Shown piece by piece: positions 27,301 through 36,759 of a stretch of 64,000 nucleotides of DNA. The notes under the pieces were generated by a model, which saw only the letters and a program-made list of their open reading frames with translations, ran no database searches and was not told the origin of the DNA. The position numbers were made by a program, and so were the translations under genes. The stretch is from Natronomicrosphaera sp040876735 (GTDB lineage Bacteria; Planctomycetota; Phycisphaerae; Phycisphaerales; Phycisphaeraceae). The first letter of the stretch is position 1; the number at the start of each line of letters is the position of its first letter. The DNA is taken from positions 13,752 through 77,751 of the forward strand of contig JBBDPC010000118.1 in the NCBI GenBank assembly GCA_040876735.1. The letters run 5' to 3'.

Positions 27301-29247
27301 ATGATCAAGTACATGTTGGTCCAGGGCGGTTTGACGATGGCAATGATGTTGGCGCTGGTCGCGGCCGGCTTGACCGCTCCGGCATGGGCGGTGGCCGACG
27401 AACCGGCCTACCCCGCGGCGCCGGGGCCGTACACGCCGCCGGCGGAGGGCGGATTCGTCAATGTGCAGACCGACGGTGGGGCGGTGGGCGACGGCGTGAC
27501 CGACGATACGGCCGCGCTGAAGGCCATCCTCGGCGCGGGCAAGAACAACCGGCACCCGCAGTTCGGCTCGGCCCGGCACATCTACATCCCCGACGGCGTC
27601 TACCTCGTCAGCGAGCCGATCGACATCGGCGACAAGAAAAAACACATCCTCGGCCAAAGCCGCGACGGCGTGATCATCCGCCTGGTAGAGGATGCCGAAG
27701 CGTTTCAGAACCCCGACGAGCCGGCGGCGGTGTTCAACTTCGCCCGCAGCTATGAAGGCTGGCACTTTGCGAATAATTTTTTCCAGCGGTTGCACAATCT
27801 CACGGTCGAGGTCGGGCCGGGCAATCCCGGCGCCGTGGGTGTGGAGTATCACACCAACAACGGCGGGGACGTCTACAACGTGCTCATCCGCTCGCTCGAC
27901 CCCGAGCGGCGTGGTGCGGCGGGCTTCTCGATGGTGCACGGCTCGGGGCCGGGGCTGATCCATCACCTGACCGTCGACGGCTTCGACCGCGGCGTGCATG
28001 TGACCCATGCGCTGCACTCGATGGCCTTCTCGCAGATCACGGTGATGAACCAGCGGGCGTTCGGCTTCTACAATCAGAACCACACCGTTTCCATCGAGGG
28101 CCTGGTCAGCCACAACACCGTGCCCGCTTTGCGCAACGGCGGCGGCGACGCACACCTGGCGATCGTCAACGGCCGGTTCCACGGCGGCGCCGGCGAGGCG
28201 GCGGCAATCATCAACGAGAACAACGCCACGCTCTTCGCCCGCAACATCGACACCCAGGGCTACGGCCTGTCGCTGCGCAACGGCGAACGGCAGATCAGCG
28301 ATGCGCACATCGACGAAGTGGCTTACCCGGACGTCCTGACGCTGTTCGACAATGACAGGCGTTCGTTGAATCTGCCCATCGAGCAACCGCCGATTCCCGG
28401 CCTGCCCGCCACCGCCGAGGGCTGGACGCTGGTCAAGGCCGACGGTGACGACCTCACCGGCCCGCTGCAACAGGCCATCGACGACGGAGCGGAATACATC
28501 TTCGTGCAGCGCGGCGACGGGTTGCTGTTCATTCGTGACACGATTCACATCCGCAACCGCGTTCGCGTCATCCACGGTGCGGGCACGCTCTTCCGCTCGC
28601 GTGGTTTTGAGGACGACCATGGTTTTGACGGCAATACCAACACCGTCACGCCCTTCGAGGGCGAACAGAAGCCGGTCTTCCGCATCGAAGACGGCGAGGC
28701 TGACGTGGTGATGATCAAACTCTTCCGCGACGAGTACGGCGACGCCGGCTGGACCTACGAACACGCTTCCGATCGCACGCTGATCCTCTGGGGCGCACGC
28801 GGCAACTACCGGAACACGGTGGAAGGCGGGAAGGCGTTCATGCTGGACACCGGCCTGGAAGCCGGCAGCGTCGTCACCGGCGACCAGTCGGTCTGGGCCT
28901 GGCACGTCAACCCCGAAACCTACACCCACCAGCCGCAGATCCTCAACGACGGCGGGCGATTGTGGGTGCTGGGGATCAAGACGGAGAAGGATCGCACGAT
29001 CATCGGCACGCGTCACGGGGGCAGGACCGAAGCGATTGGCGGTCTGCTTTACAAGAACCGCGAACGCGTCGGGCCCATGCCCGCGTTCATGGTGGACGAG
29101 GCATCAGACGTGAGCCTGTCGTACAAGGTCACCGGCGTCCGCTACCAGGTGCATGTGCATGAGACACGCCACGGCGAGACGCGCGAGTTGCCTACGGGCA
29201 GCACGTTCGGCCGCCGCGTGCCGCTGTTTGTCGGCACGCAGGAGTAG
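27301..29247 (+). CDS. Secreted right-handed beta-helix protein (pectate-lyase-3 type)
   Basis: 648 aa from ATG 27301 (AAGGA upstream), with an N-terminal signal peptide that may end near APAWAVADE. The domain starts with VNVQTDGGAVGDGVTDDTAALKAIL, the hallmark of pectate_lyase_3/GH55-like helices, then runs through coils such as FNFARSYEGWHFANNFF and HNLTVEVGPGNPGAVGVEYH. A second, smaller helical part with another DDLTGPLQQAIDDG block is at about 380-640. It is homologous to residues about 250-844 of the protein at 39209. It probably cleaves or binds an extracellular polysaccharide, but catalytic residues are not assigned. It is followed by GH28 after 63 nt, likely in operon. Confidence 0.85.
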   Translation: MIKYMLVQGGLTMAMMLALVAAGLTAPAWAVADEPAYPAAPGPYTPPAEGGFVNVQTDGGAVGDGVTDDTAALKAILGAGKNNRHPQFGSARHIYIPDGVYLVSEPIDIGDKKKHILGQSRDGVIIRLVEDAEAFQNPDEPAAVFNFARSYEGWHFANNFFQRLHNLTVEVGPGNPGAVGVEYHTNNGGDVYNVLIRSLDPERRGAAGFSMVHGSGPGLIHHLTVDGFDRGVHVTHALHSMAFSQITVMNQRAFGFYNQNHTVSIEGLVSHNTVPALRNGGGDAHLAIVNGRFHGGAGEAAAIINENNATLFARNIDTQGYGLSLRNGERQISDAHIDEVAYPDVLTLFDNDRRSLNLPIEQPPIPGLPATAEGWTLVKADGDDLTGPLQQAIDDGAEYIFVQRGDGLLFIRDTIHIRNRVRVIHGAGTLFRSRGFEDDHGFDGNTNTVTPFEGEQKPVFRIEDGEADVVMIKLFRDEYGDAGWTYEHASDRTLILWGARGNYRNTVEGGKAFMLDTGLEAGSVVTGDQSVWAWHVNPETYTHQPQILNDGGRLWVLGIKTEKDRTIIGTRHGGRTEAIGGLLYKNRERVGPMPAFMVDEASDVSLSYKVTGVRYQVHVHETRHGETRELPTGSTFGRRVPLFVGTQE

Positions 29248-29310
29248 TCGGCGCGGTGGCTCGTATGGAGCCTTGTAACTTGTTCCTTCTACCGCAGGGT
29301 GTGAGTCTTC

Positions 29311-30666
29311 ATGAGCGTACCGTTCTCCGCATTGTCCACCGGGTCTGACGGCATGGTTGTCGACCTCAGCGGAGCAACGCCGCAACAGCGTACTGCCCAA
29401 CTGCAGCAAGCGATGGATGCTTGCGCCGCGGCCGGCGGCGGAACAGTCGTGGTGCCGCCGGGCCGGCATGAAGTGGGCACGATCCGCCTGCGGTCGCACG
29501 TGCACCTGCACCTGCAGGCCGGGGCGACGCTGCTGGCCAGCGATGAGCCGGCGATTTTTCCCGTCTTGGAGATGATGACGGAGGGCAATGGCGAATTGAC
29601 CGCCCTGGTGCTCGCAGACGATGTCGTGAACGTCACCATCACCGGGCCCGGTGCCATCGCCGGCCGAGGTGTGGGGGCGATGTCCTGGCATGATGCCAAG
29701 AAACTGCCGTTGCGCCCGACCATGATGCTGTTGCGCAATTGCCGTGACGTGCATCTGGCAGGCTTCGCGATCCGGGATGCGATGTTCTGGACGTTGCACC
29801 TGCTGCGGTGCAAGCGGGTGCGTATCTCCGATGTGCACATCGACAACCACTGGCCCAACTCCGACGGCATTGACCCCGACGGCTGCGAGGACGTGATCAT
29901 CACCGGCTGCGACATCACCGCGGGTGATGACTGCATCTGTCTCAAGAGCACGCGCGGCGACACGTGCCAGAACATCCTCGTCAGCAACTGTCTGCTTTCA
30001 ACCTCCTGTGCCGCGCTGAAGCTGGGAACCGAATCGGAAGGCCTGATCCGTCAGGTGTGCATGAGCCGATGCATCGTGCGCCGGGCGGCTGTGGCAGTGG
30101 CGATCTATCTGAAGGATCGCGGCAGCTACGAAGATGTGTTCATCGGCGACACGATGATTGCCAGCGATGGTGATTTTCCGATCATCGTAGACGTGACGCC
30201 ACGCGATTATACTGATCCGCAAGTTGGATCCATTCGCCGGATCACACTGACAAATCTTCACGTCGTGGGATCGGGACGCCTGCATCTGGAAGGTCTTGAA
30301 GATCAACCGATCGAAGGTCTGACGCTACGCAACATTGACTGGCATGTGACCGAGTCGCGCGACTTCACCTCTGTGACGAAGCCCGTTGGCGGCGCCCGCG
30401 GGCGGCGAGATGCGAACCGGGCAAGTCTGGCAAATGAGCCCTATCACCTGATCGCATCCTGTATCAACAACCTGCGCGTGGAGAACCTGGTGATCCAACG
30501 GCCGACGGACTCGCGGGTGGGCCGTGACCGTGGCCTGGCCCGGCTGCACCAAACGCAGTGCCGATTCGTCAATTGCCAGTGGCATGGCACGGCGGCAAAC
30601 AGCGACGCCCTTATCCGGGCCACACAGTCGAGCATCTCTGGCCAGAATGAGATCGTCTGTACCTGA
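29311..30666 (+). CDS. GH28 polygalacturonase-family glycosidase
   Basis: 451 aa right-handed beta-helix glycosidase of the pectin-degrading GH28 family. The catalytic aspartates are Asp185 in PNSDGIDPDG (NTDG variant) and Asp206-Asp207 in TAGDDCICLKS. The usual GHG triad is replaced by STSCAALKLGTES, a form found in bacterial rhamnogalacturonan- and uronan-acting members. No signal peptide is predicted, so it may act on imported oligomers. It lies 63 nt after the beta-helix protein. Substrate: galacturonan, rhamnogalacturonan or a similar uronate polymer. This fits the sugar-acid genes elsewhere in the window. Confidence 0.88.
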   Translation: MSVPFSALSTGSDGMVVDLSGATPQQRTAQLQQAMDACAAAGGGTVVVPPGRHEVGTIRLRSHVHLHLQAGATLLASDEPAIFPVLEMMTEGNGELTALVLADDVVNVTITGPGAIAGRGVGAMSWHDAKKLPLRPTMMLLRNCRDVHLAGFAIRDAMFWTLHLLRCKRVRISDVHIDNHWPNSDGIDPDGCEDVIITGCDITAGDDCICLKSTRGDTCQNILVSNCLLSTSCAALKLGTESEGLIRQVCMSRCIVRRAAVAVAIYLKDRGSYEDVFIGDTMIASDGDFPIIVDVTPRDYTDPQVGSIRRITLTNLHVVGSGRLHLEGLEDQPIEGLTLRNIDWHVTESRDFTSVTKPVGGARGRRDANRASLANEPYHLIASCINNLRVENLVIQRPTDSRVGRDRGLARLHQTQCRFVNCQWHGTAANSDALIRATQSSISGQNEIVCT

Positions 30667-30686
30667 ACCCCGCCACGGCCGCATGG

Positions 30687-32156
30687 TCATGCACGGCTGC
30701 GGACACCATGCAGGGACAGTTGCGCAATCGTCCCCGGCTCCAGCCGCAGCGGATCCTGTCCAACCCTGACCTCCCGGACCACCGGCCGGCTGGCGGCGTC
30801 CAGTTCGCTCAGAATCGTCTGGTTGACGTAGGCGGGCCGGCCCTGTTCCAGCCACCGCTCGTAGGCGCTGCCCTGGCCGGGAAGCACCTGCACGAGCTGC
30901 CCGGTCCTCTGCGGCAGGCCGTCGAGGTGCAGGTCCACCGGCGGGGCCTGCGGGGCGTCGGGCTCCTGGTAGTAATACAGCAGCACGCGCACCACGTCGC
31001 CCTGCCGCGACGCCAGCGCGCCCACGCCCGGCGGGGCGTCGGGCAGCGTCACCGCCAGCCGCTGGCCGCCGTCGTGCTCGCGCAGCAAGGTGAAGGCGTG
31101 GAAGGCGGCCTTGGGGAGGTCGTTGACGGTCAGCAGGCCGTAGCCGCCGTGGAACGGCTCGTGGTGGAACCGGCACTCCTCGTAGATGTCGGAGATGTTC
31201 CACACCAGCGACCCCTGGCAGAGGTCGCTGAGCTCGACCATCGTCTTGGCGATGAATGCGGCGTTGTTGCACTCGTCGTGGTTGGCCGCCAGCGGGCCGG
31301 CCGAGGAGTTCCACTCGCCGCAGATCACCGGGAAGTTTTCGCCGAGCACGGCATCGACCTTCCGCCGCACCTCGGCGAACAGCTCGCGCATGACGTCCGA
31401 CCCTTGCAGGATCACTTCGCCCTGGGCGTCGTCGAGGAACTCGAGGTCGGAGGGGTAGGCGTGCGTGCTGATGAAGTCGCAGCGCGGCAGGTCCAGGCCG
31501 AAGTCGGCCGAGGGCTTGGTGACGTGGTCGAGGAATTCGTCGATCCAGTTGGTGCGGGCCGTGGCGGGGCCGCCGAGGCGCAGGTGCGGGTCGGCCTGCT
31601 TCACGGCCCGGGCGGCGAGGTCGTAGAGCTTGAAGTACTCCGCCTGTGTGCCGGACCAGAAGGCGATGTCCGGCTCGTTCCAGACCTCGAAGTACCACTG
31701 CCGCAACTCGTCCGCACCGTAGCGCTGCATGAGCGCTTCCATCAGCGCTTCCATCAGCGCGTACCACTGCTGCCAGTCGCGGGGCGGGGCGCTGCCGAAG
31801 CGGTAGTGACAGATGGCCTTCTCATCGCGGGCCAGCGCCGTGGGCATGTGGGAGAGTTCGAGGAACGGCTTGAAGCCGTGCGCCAGCAGGCGGTCGAGGC
31901 CGGCGAGCAGCTTGTCGAAGTTGAAGCTGCCGTCGTCGCGGATGGTTTCCATGCGGTCGCCGAGCGTGCCGTGGGCGCGCACGTGGCGGAACCCCAGCGT
32001 TTCGCGCACGGCGGCGAGGTGGCGGTTGAGGTCGTCGCGCAGCCACAGCGGCGCGTGGCAGGTGTTGCCGCCGAAGCTCCAGATCGGGTTCAGCGGGCGG
32101 GTGTGTTGCAGGTCAAGCGAGAGGCGTAAAGTCGTGGTGGTGTCAGTGGGAGGCAT
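30687..32156 (-). CDS. GH39 beta-xylosidase/glycosidase
   Basis: 489 aa, clan-A (beta/alpha)8 glycosidase of GH39, retaining. Glu161 in YFEVWNEPD is the acid/base and Glu281 in ICGEWNSS the nucleophile. SFGGNTCHAPLWLR near the start and a C-terminal beta-sandwich complete the fold. No signal peptide is seen. AAGGA precedes the ATG. A 12-bp tandem duplication at 31732-31755 encodes MEAL twice (residues about 135-143), absent from the usual family consensus. It is last in a minus-strand run with reductase, dehydratase and GH141-like genes and converges with GH28. Substrates in the family are xylosides, iduronides or galactosides; not resolved. Confidence 0.9.
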   Translation of the reverse strand: MPPTDTTTTLRLSLDLQHTRPLNPIWSFGGNTCHAPLWLRDDLNRHLAAVRETLGFRHVRAHGTLGDRMETIRDDGSFNFDKLLAGLDRLLAHGFKPFLELSHMPTALARDEKAICHYRFGSAPPRDWQQWYALMEALMEALMQRYGADELRQWYFEVWNEPDIAFWSGTQAEYFKLYDLAARAVKQADPHLRLGGPATARTNWIDEFLDHVTKPSADFGLDLPRCDFISTHAYPSDLEFLDDAQGEVILQGSDVMRELFAEVRRKVDAVLGENFPVICGEWNSSAGPLAANHDECNNAAFIAKTMVELSDLCQGSLVWNISDIYEECRFHHEPFHGGYGLLTVNDLPKAAFHAFTLLREHDGGQRLAVTLPDAPPGVGALASRQGDVVRVLLYYYQEPDAPQAPPVDLHLDGLPQRTGQLVQVLPGQGSAYERWLEQGRPAYVNQTILSELDAASRPVVREVRVGQDPLRLEPGTIAQLSLHGVRSRA

Positions 32157-32228
32157 GGTTGTCCTTCAAGGTGAAAAAGAACGATGCGTGCTGGTCCAAG
32201 GGATCGGCCGCATCAACAAGGCGCAGAT

Positions 32229-34352
32229 TTATCCCTCGGCACAGTCCGGCGCCCGGTAGCGGTGCGCTTCCCGCGGGCCGACCTGCGCAAGGTCCACCTC
32301 GAGAAAGCCCACGCGGTGCGCCGGCGAGTCCGTCGCCAGACGGAAGTCGCCGGCGGCGGGATCGGCGAAGCCGGGGTCGGCGACGAGGCTATGGGCGTCG
32401 AAGCCCAGGGCCTGCCACTGTTCCAGCGATCGGCCCAGGAACTGCGACGTCTGGCCGTCGGCCCGGTGGTAAAGGTTGTGGTCGAAGCGGATGTTGGCGG
32501 GGCTGTAGTGGCCTTCCATGAACTGGCCTTCGTTGCCGGCGATCAGTTCGCCCTGATCGTAGTAGACGATGTTGTGGCGGAAGATCACGGTCAGGTGGTC
32601 CTCGCCGCGGGTCTGCTGGATCTGGGCGTCGCGGGCAAAGGCGAAGACGTTGTGCTGCACGAGGTTGTTCCGGCCGTAGTGCTGGTGGAAGCCGCCGGAA
32701 CTGGTGCGGTAGACGCGGTTGTGTTCGATCAGCAGGTTGCTCGAGCCTTCGTCGGGGTAGATGCCCCAGCCGCCATAGCCAGCCGACTGGATGTCGTGGA
32801 TGACGTTGAAGCGCAGGCGCGTGCCGGTGGCGATGCCCAGCGTGTAGATGCCGCCCATGTCGCTGAGCAGGCCCTGGCCGAGGTCGTGGATGTGGTTGTG
32901 TTCGACGACGTTGCCAAAGGCGTTGTTCTGTTCGCCGTAGCCCCAGGTCCAGCCGACGGAGATGCCGGTGTAGAACAGGTGATGGACATGGTTGTGCTGG
33001 ATCGTGATGCCGCTGCAGCGGCCGACGAGGATGCCCACGGCACTGTGGAAGGTCAGCCCGCAGTGGGCGATCCCGTTGTCGAGCACGCGGATCTCCCGGC
33101 AGGCATGGGCGGGCGGATCGGACTTCTTCGGCGGCGCGTCGTCGGCCGCATGCCAGACCTTCACGCCCCCGCCGCCGATCTGCTCGATGCGGTTGCCCTG
33201 AATGGTCACGTCGCGGCAGCCGGCTTCCAGTTCCAGGGCGTGGCTGCCCAGGCCGGTGAAGTGGCATTGGCGGATCGAGCACTGCCGGGCGTGGCGCAGG
33301 CGCACCGCGCCGTGCAGGGCGTGCGACGCCTGGCCATGCGCGGAGCGCTGCTCGTCATAGGCGGCCGTGGTGTGGGCGAAGGTGAGGCCGGCGAAGTGGA
33401 CGCAGGTCACCGCCTGCCCCGGGCCCGCCTCGCCGTCGAGTCGCACCAGTTCCGCCAGCACCGGCACGATCACCTCCAGGCGATCGAGCGTCTCGTGCGC
33501 CAGCGGCATGTAATACAGCCGGCCTTCGCCGCGGTCGAAGTACCATTCGCCCGGCTCGATCGCCTCAAAGACGTTCTCCAGGTAGTAGGGGCCGGGCAGT
33601 TGGTCCAGGTGCGTTCGCACCATCCGCATGCAGGTCGGGCGATCGAGCTGGACCCGCCGCTGGTCCGGGTCCAGCGACTGGATCCGCACGCGCGACTCCA
33701 TCCAGTTGTGCAGCGAGACCAGTTCCACGTCGTGCAGATTGCGCCATGGCTGAAGGTCGCCGGGCGCATAGATGAAACGGTCGACGCCCGGCGTCCAAGG
33801 CCGCTCCGCGTTGGGCGGGTCCAGGAGCCGCTCGGCATGGAACACGCCATCGCGCGGCCACCGCGGGCGCTGACGCCGTTCGCCGTTGACGTGCAGGTGC
33901 TGGCACTGCCACCCCGCCAGTCCCTGCATCGCGTCGTCGGCCTCGGTGACGAACAGGCGGTGACCGTCGAGCTGCGTCTCGCGCCAGCCGGTCACGGTCC
34001 GGCCGCCGCTGAGCACCGGCGTCTCACCCGGATGCGCTTCGAGGCGGATGCTTCGCTCCGGCTCGCTGACGCGCCAGGCCCGCCGCGTACTCGGCGTGCC
34101 CGCGTCGTCGGCGGTGAAGACGATCGGTTCGTCCAGGGCATACCGCCCCCCGCGCAGCACGATGTGCACCGCCGGCGGCGGGTCCTGCCCCTGACGCACC
34201 TGCCGCGCCAGGGCCACCGCCGCCTGCGGCGTGGCCAGCGGACCATGCTCGCTCTGGTGCGCCGCAACGGTCCCCGGTGCGGCCAAACGGTCATCGCCGT
34301 CAGGCGCCACGTGAATCTCCACCTTCTCCAGACCGTCGGCTGTCACACTCAT
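32229..34352 (-). CDS. Right-handed parallel beta-helix protein, GH141-like
   Basis: 707 aa from ATG 34352, with GGAGGAAG upstream; a longer frame to 34412 lacks a site. It starts IHVAPDGDD and carries PLATPQAAVALARQ, VHIVLRGGRY and GEWYFDRGEGRLYYMPL, the pattern of GH141-type (fucosidase/xylanase) and related beta-helix glycosidases. The helix proper (about 320-660) has coils rich in Asn/His: VEHNHIHDLGQG, IEHNRVYRTSSGG, VQHNVFAFARD. No export signal is seen. It sits between the enolase-superfamily dehydratase and GH39, so it probably takes part in the same glycan pathway. The GH141 assignment is by motif impression and needs a profile search. Confidence 0.75.
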   Translation of the reverse strand: MSVTADGLEKVEIHVAPDGDDRLAAPGTVAAHQSEHGPLATPQAAVALARQVRQGQDPPPAVHIVLRGGRYALDEPIVFTADDAGTPSTRRAWRVSEPERSIRLEAHPGETPVLSGGRTVTGWRETQLDGHRLFVTEADDAMQGLAGWQCQHLHVNGERRQRPRWPRDGVFHAERLLDPPNAERPWTPGVDRFIYAPGDLQPWRNLHDVELVSLHNWMESRVRIQSLDPDQRRVQLDRPTCMRMVRTHLDQLPGPYYLENVFEAIEPGEWYFDRGEGRLYYMPLAHETLDRLEVIVPVLAELVRLDGEAGPGQAVTCVHFAGLTFAHTTAAYDEQRSAHGQASHALHGAVRLRHARQCSIRQCHFTGLGSHALELEAGCRDVTIQGNRIEQIGGGGVKVWHAADDAPPKKSDPPAHACREIRVLDNGIAHCGLTFHSAVGILVGRCSGITIQHNHVHHLFYTGISVGWTWGYGEQNNAFGNVVEHNHIHDLGQGLLSDMGGIYTLGIATGTRLRFNVIHDIQSAGYGGWGIYPDEGSSNLLIEHNRVYRTSSGGFHQHYGRNNLVQHNVFAFARDAQIQQTRGEDHLTVIFRHNIVYYDQGELIAGNEGQFMEGHYSPANIRFDHNLYHRADGQTSQFLGRSLEQWQALGFDAHSLVADPGFADPAAGDFRLATDSPAHRVGFLEVDLAQVGPREAHRYRAPDCAEG

Positions 34353-34451
34353 CTTGTCTTCCTCCAGGCAATGCGCGGCGGGGGCTGAACCGCATGAAGC
34401 CCACCTGCGCAAGGGTAACGATCAATCCCGCAGCGTGCCTGCCCGGGCGTG

Positions 34452-35567
34452 TCATGGGGCCGTATGATCGGCGCGCACGCGCATCGCTCCCTTTTCATGC
34501 AGGTCTTCCAGATCGACGCGCACCGGCAGGCCCGGCCGATCGGCGGGCAGGCGGATCATGCCCTGCTCGATGCGGGGGCAGTCGGCGAAGCAGGTGCACA
34601 GGTGGCCGATGATCGGGGCCAGGTACTCGACCATGCCGCCGGAGCGGGTGGCGACATCCATGGCTGTGAACGGGGACGTGCCGCCGGAAGACCAGGTGCG
34701 GTCAGCCTGCTCGGCGAAAGCGACCGCCTCCGACCAGCGGGCCAATCCCGGCAGCCCGTGCGGCGGCGGCTGGAGGTGTTGCACGCCGCACTCGACCAGG
34801 TCGCGGAAGCCCAGCCAGTGGTTCTCACTCTCGCCCATGGCGACCGGGAACGGGCACTGGCGGGCGACCGCGGCGATGGCGTGGCGGTCGGCCGAGTGAA
34901 CCGGCTCCTCGAACCAGGCGATGTCACAGCCTGCGATGCGGTCGGCGAAGCGCAGGGCATCGACGGCGGACCAGGCCTGGTTGGCGTCGACCGCCAGTTG
35001 CACGTCGGGCCCGATCGCCTCACGCACCGCCTTCACGCGCTGCACGTCCTCGTCCGGGCGTCGGCCGAAGTCGGTGGCGACTTTCATCTTGACCGTGGTG
35101 AAGCCGGCCTCCACGAACTGGCGCATCTGCGCGGTGAGCTGGTCCCGGTCGAGGTTCGTGCCGCCGCCCGAGCCGTAGACGGGCACAACGTCGCGTTGAG
35201 CGCCGTTGAAGCGGTGCCACGGCTGCCCGGCGCGTTGAGCGCGGATGTCGCGCAGCGCCATGTCGATGGCAAACAGCGTTCCGGCCGTGGCGCCGTTGCG
35301 GTGGCCGCTGTTCCGCAACGCCCACCACAGGTCATGCCACCACTGGTCCAGATCGCGGGCCTGGCCATCCAGGAGCAGCGGGCAGGCCAGCGGGTGGAGT
35401 CCGCCCGGCGCCTGTCCGACGACGCCGTCGTCCGCGGTGAGCTGCAGCCAGTTGACTTTCCAGTGGGTGAACGGCCCCATCGTGGCGTCACAAAACGGCG
35501 TGGGCAGCGGGCCCGGATCGAGCTCGAACTGCTGGGCCCGGACAAGACGGAGGGTTGAGTCGGACAT
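34452..35567 (-). CDS. Enolase-superfamily sugar-acid dehydratase-like protein
   Basis: 371 aa of the mandelate racemase/muconate lactonizing group. The capping domain and barrel are complete, with TVKMKV (Lys160, Lys162), metal ligands Asp194 (VDANQAW), Glu220 (WFEEPV) and Glu246 (MGESEN). The later Asp and His of the mandelate-racemase dyad are not evident: the expected QPD becomes QPPP and no conserved PH is seen after it. It may therefore use only the KxK side or have another chemistry. It lies 73 nt after the aldo/keto reductase, suggesting oxidation of an aldose to the acid followed by dehydration. Substrate unknown. Confidence 0.85.
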   Translation of the reverse strand: MSDSTLRLVRAQQFELDPGPLPTPFCDATMGPFTHWKVNWLQLTADDGVVGQAPGGLHPLACPLLLDGQARDLDQWWHDLWWALRNSGHRNGATAGTLFAIDMALRDIRAQRAGQPWHRFNGAQRDVVPVYGSGGGTNLDRDQLTAQMRQFVEAGFTTVKMKVATDFGRRPDEDVQRVKAVREAIGPDVQLAVDANQAWSAVDALRFADRIAGCDIAWFEEPVHSADRHAIAAVARQCPFPVAMGESENHWLGFRDLVECGVQHLQPPPHGLPGLARWSEAVAFAEQADRTWSSGGTSPFTAMDVATRSGGMVEYLAPIIGHLCTCFADCPRIEQGMIRLPADRPGLPVRVDLEDLHEKGAMRVRADHTAP

Positions 35568-35640
35568 GGCAGGATTCCTTCTGGGACAAACGGTGCAGAT
35601 GAGCAGTCAAGGCATGGCGCCGCCAGCGAAACAACATCGA

Positions 35641-36663
35641 TCAGCCGCCCAGGCGCGGCTCCGCTCCGCCCGACTGGGCCAGCCGCCAGATGTCCGCATA
35701 GAGATCGGGCGGCAACGGTCCCTGCTCGAACGCCTGGCGCGTATCGGCCAGCGCTTCAGGGCTGGAAAGGCCGGTCAGCACCATCTCGGCCATGGGCAGT
35801 GAGAGCGCAAAGCGCAGGGCGAGTTGGGACATGGACAGGGCGACCTGCTTTGCCAGGCGGTGAAACTGCCGGGCACGTTCGATCAGCACCGGCGGAAGAA
35901 AGCGCGGCGGCTTGGCGGTCCACGCCTCAAAGCGGTCGCCGAGCAACCCCATCAGCAACGGACTGCCGAGGATCAGGGCCGCCCCATGGGCCCGGGCCGC
36001 CGGCACGATGTCCGCCAGCCCCTGCAAGCTCAAGGCGCTCAGTCGCATGTAAGTCAGCACATAGCTGACGGCGCCCCTGCTCAGGCATTGCTGTTGCACG
36101 GCCGGGCCGCCCCCGCCCACGCCGATGGCCGCCACGGTGCGGCGGTCGTGCTGCTCGTGCAGATAGTCCATCGCCGTCTGCACGAAGGTGTCCGCCTGTT
36201 CACGGGCGCGATGCGGATCATGAAGGGCAAGCCCCTGCACCGGATGAGAATCGTAAAGCGCCCTGCTCTGCCGGTGCTGCGCCGCGAGCGTGTCACGCCA
36301 GGACTCACCGGAACCGGGAGCCACGACGTCGAGCTTGGTGCACAGGATCGGCGGCGGTCCCTGCCATGCCCCGAGCGCCTGGCCGACCATCTGCTCGGCC
36401 CGGTGGCGCATCGTCCTCTCGCCATGGGGTTGGCCGTAGATCGGCGCACTGTCGGTCAGCAGGAAGCCGGCCCCCCAGGCCTCGTGCAAGACGCGCACGC
36501 CTTGCGACTGACGGTCGGTGTCGAGCATCTGCCCGAGGTGGGCGGTGCCGACGCCAAGCCGGCGGCAAGGCGGCAGGTGCGGAATGCGCACACGCTCGGC
36601 GAAAAATTCCTGCTCGGACACCGGCCCCTGGACAGGTGCATTGATCAAAAGCGCATCAAGCAA
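35641..36663 (-). CDS. Aldo/keto reductase
   Basis: 340 aa if the TTG at 36663 is used; a GTG at 36621 with AGGGG before it gives 326 aa and is a real alternative. The tetrad is complete: Asp71 and Tyr76 in TDSAPIYG, Lys110 in ILCTKLD and His148 in LALHDP. RRLGVGTAHLG and the C-terminal NADPH-binding stretch (MVLTGLSSPEALADT) are typical. The closest well-known types are D-threo-aldose/L-fucose and L-galactose dehydrogenases. It is first in a run with the enolase-superfamily dehydratase, GH141-like and GH39 genes, so it likely oxidises the released sugar. Confidence 0.85.
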   Translation of the reverse strand: MLDALLINAPVQGPVSEQEFFAERVRIPHLPPCRRLGVGTAHLGQMLDTDRQSQGVRVLHEAWGAGFLLTDSAPIYGQPHGERTMRHRAEQMVGQALGAWQGPPPILCTKLDVVAPGSGESWRDTLAAQHRQSRALYDSHPVQGLALHDPHRAREQADTFVQTAMDYLHEQHDRRTVAAIGVGGGGPAVQQQCLSRGAVSYVLTYMRLSALSLQGLADIVPAARAHGAALILGSPLLMGLLGDRFEAWTAKPPRFLPPVLIERARQFHRLAKQVALSMSQLALRFALSLPMAEMVLTGLSSPEALADTRQAFEQGPLPPDLYADIWRLAQSGGAEPRLGG

Positions 36664-36707
36664 AGTCTGGTCCGTGTTGCGGTGAGAAGGAGACGTAATC
36701 TAGCGTG

Positions 36708-36744
36708 CCGCGACCCCAAGCGCCTTCTACGCTTGGGGTCGCGG
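36708..36744. terminator. Strong hairpin after the LacI-4-linked glycosidase operon
   Basis: CCGCGACCCCAAGCG pairs perfectly over 15 bp with CGCTTGGGGTCGCGG around the loop CCTTCTA. It starts 15 nt past the stop of the minus-strand glycosidase at 36760 and lies before the reductase gene. There is no T-run on either strand, so it may act as a non-canonical terminator or 3' stabiliser that separates the two minus-strand units. Confidence 0.5.
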
Positions 36745-36759
36745 GGCTTGAGGCGCGGT

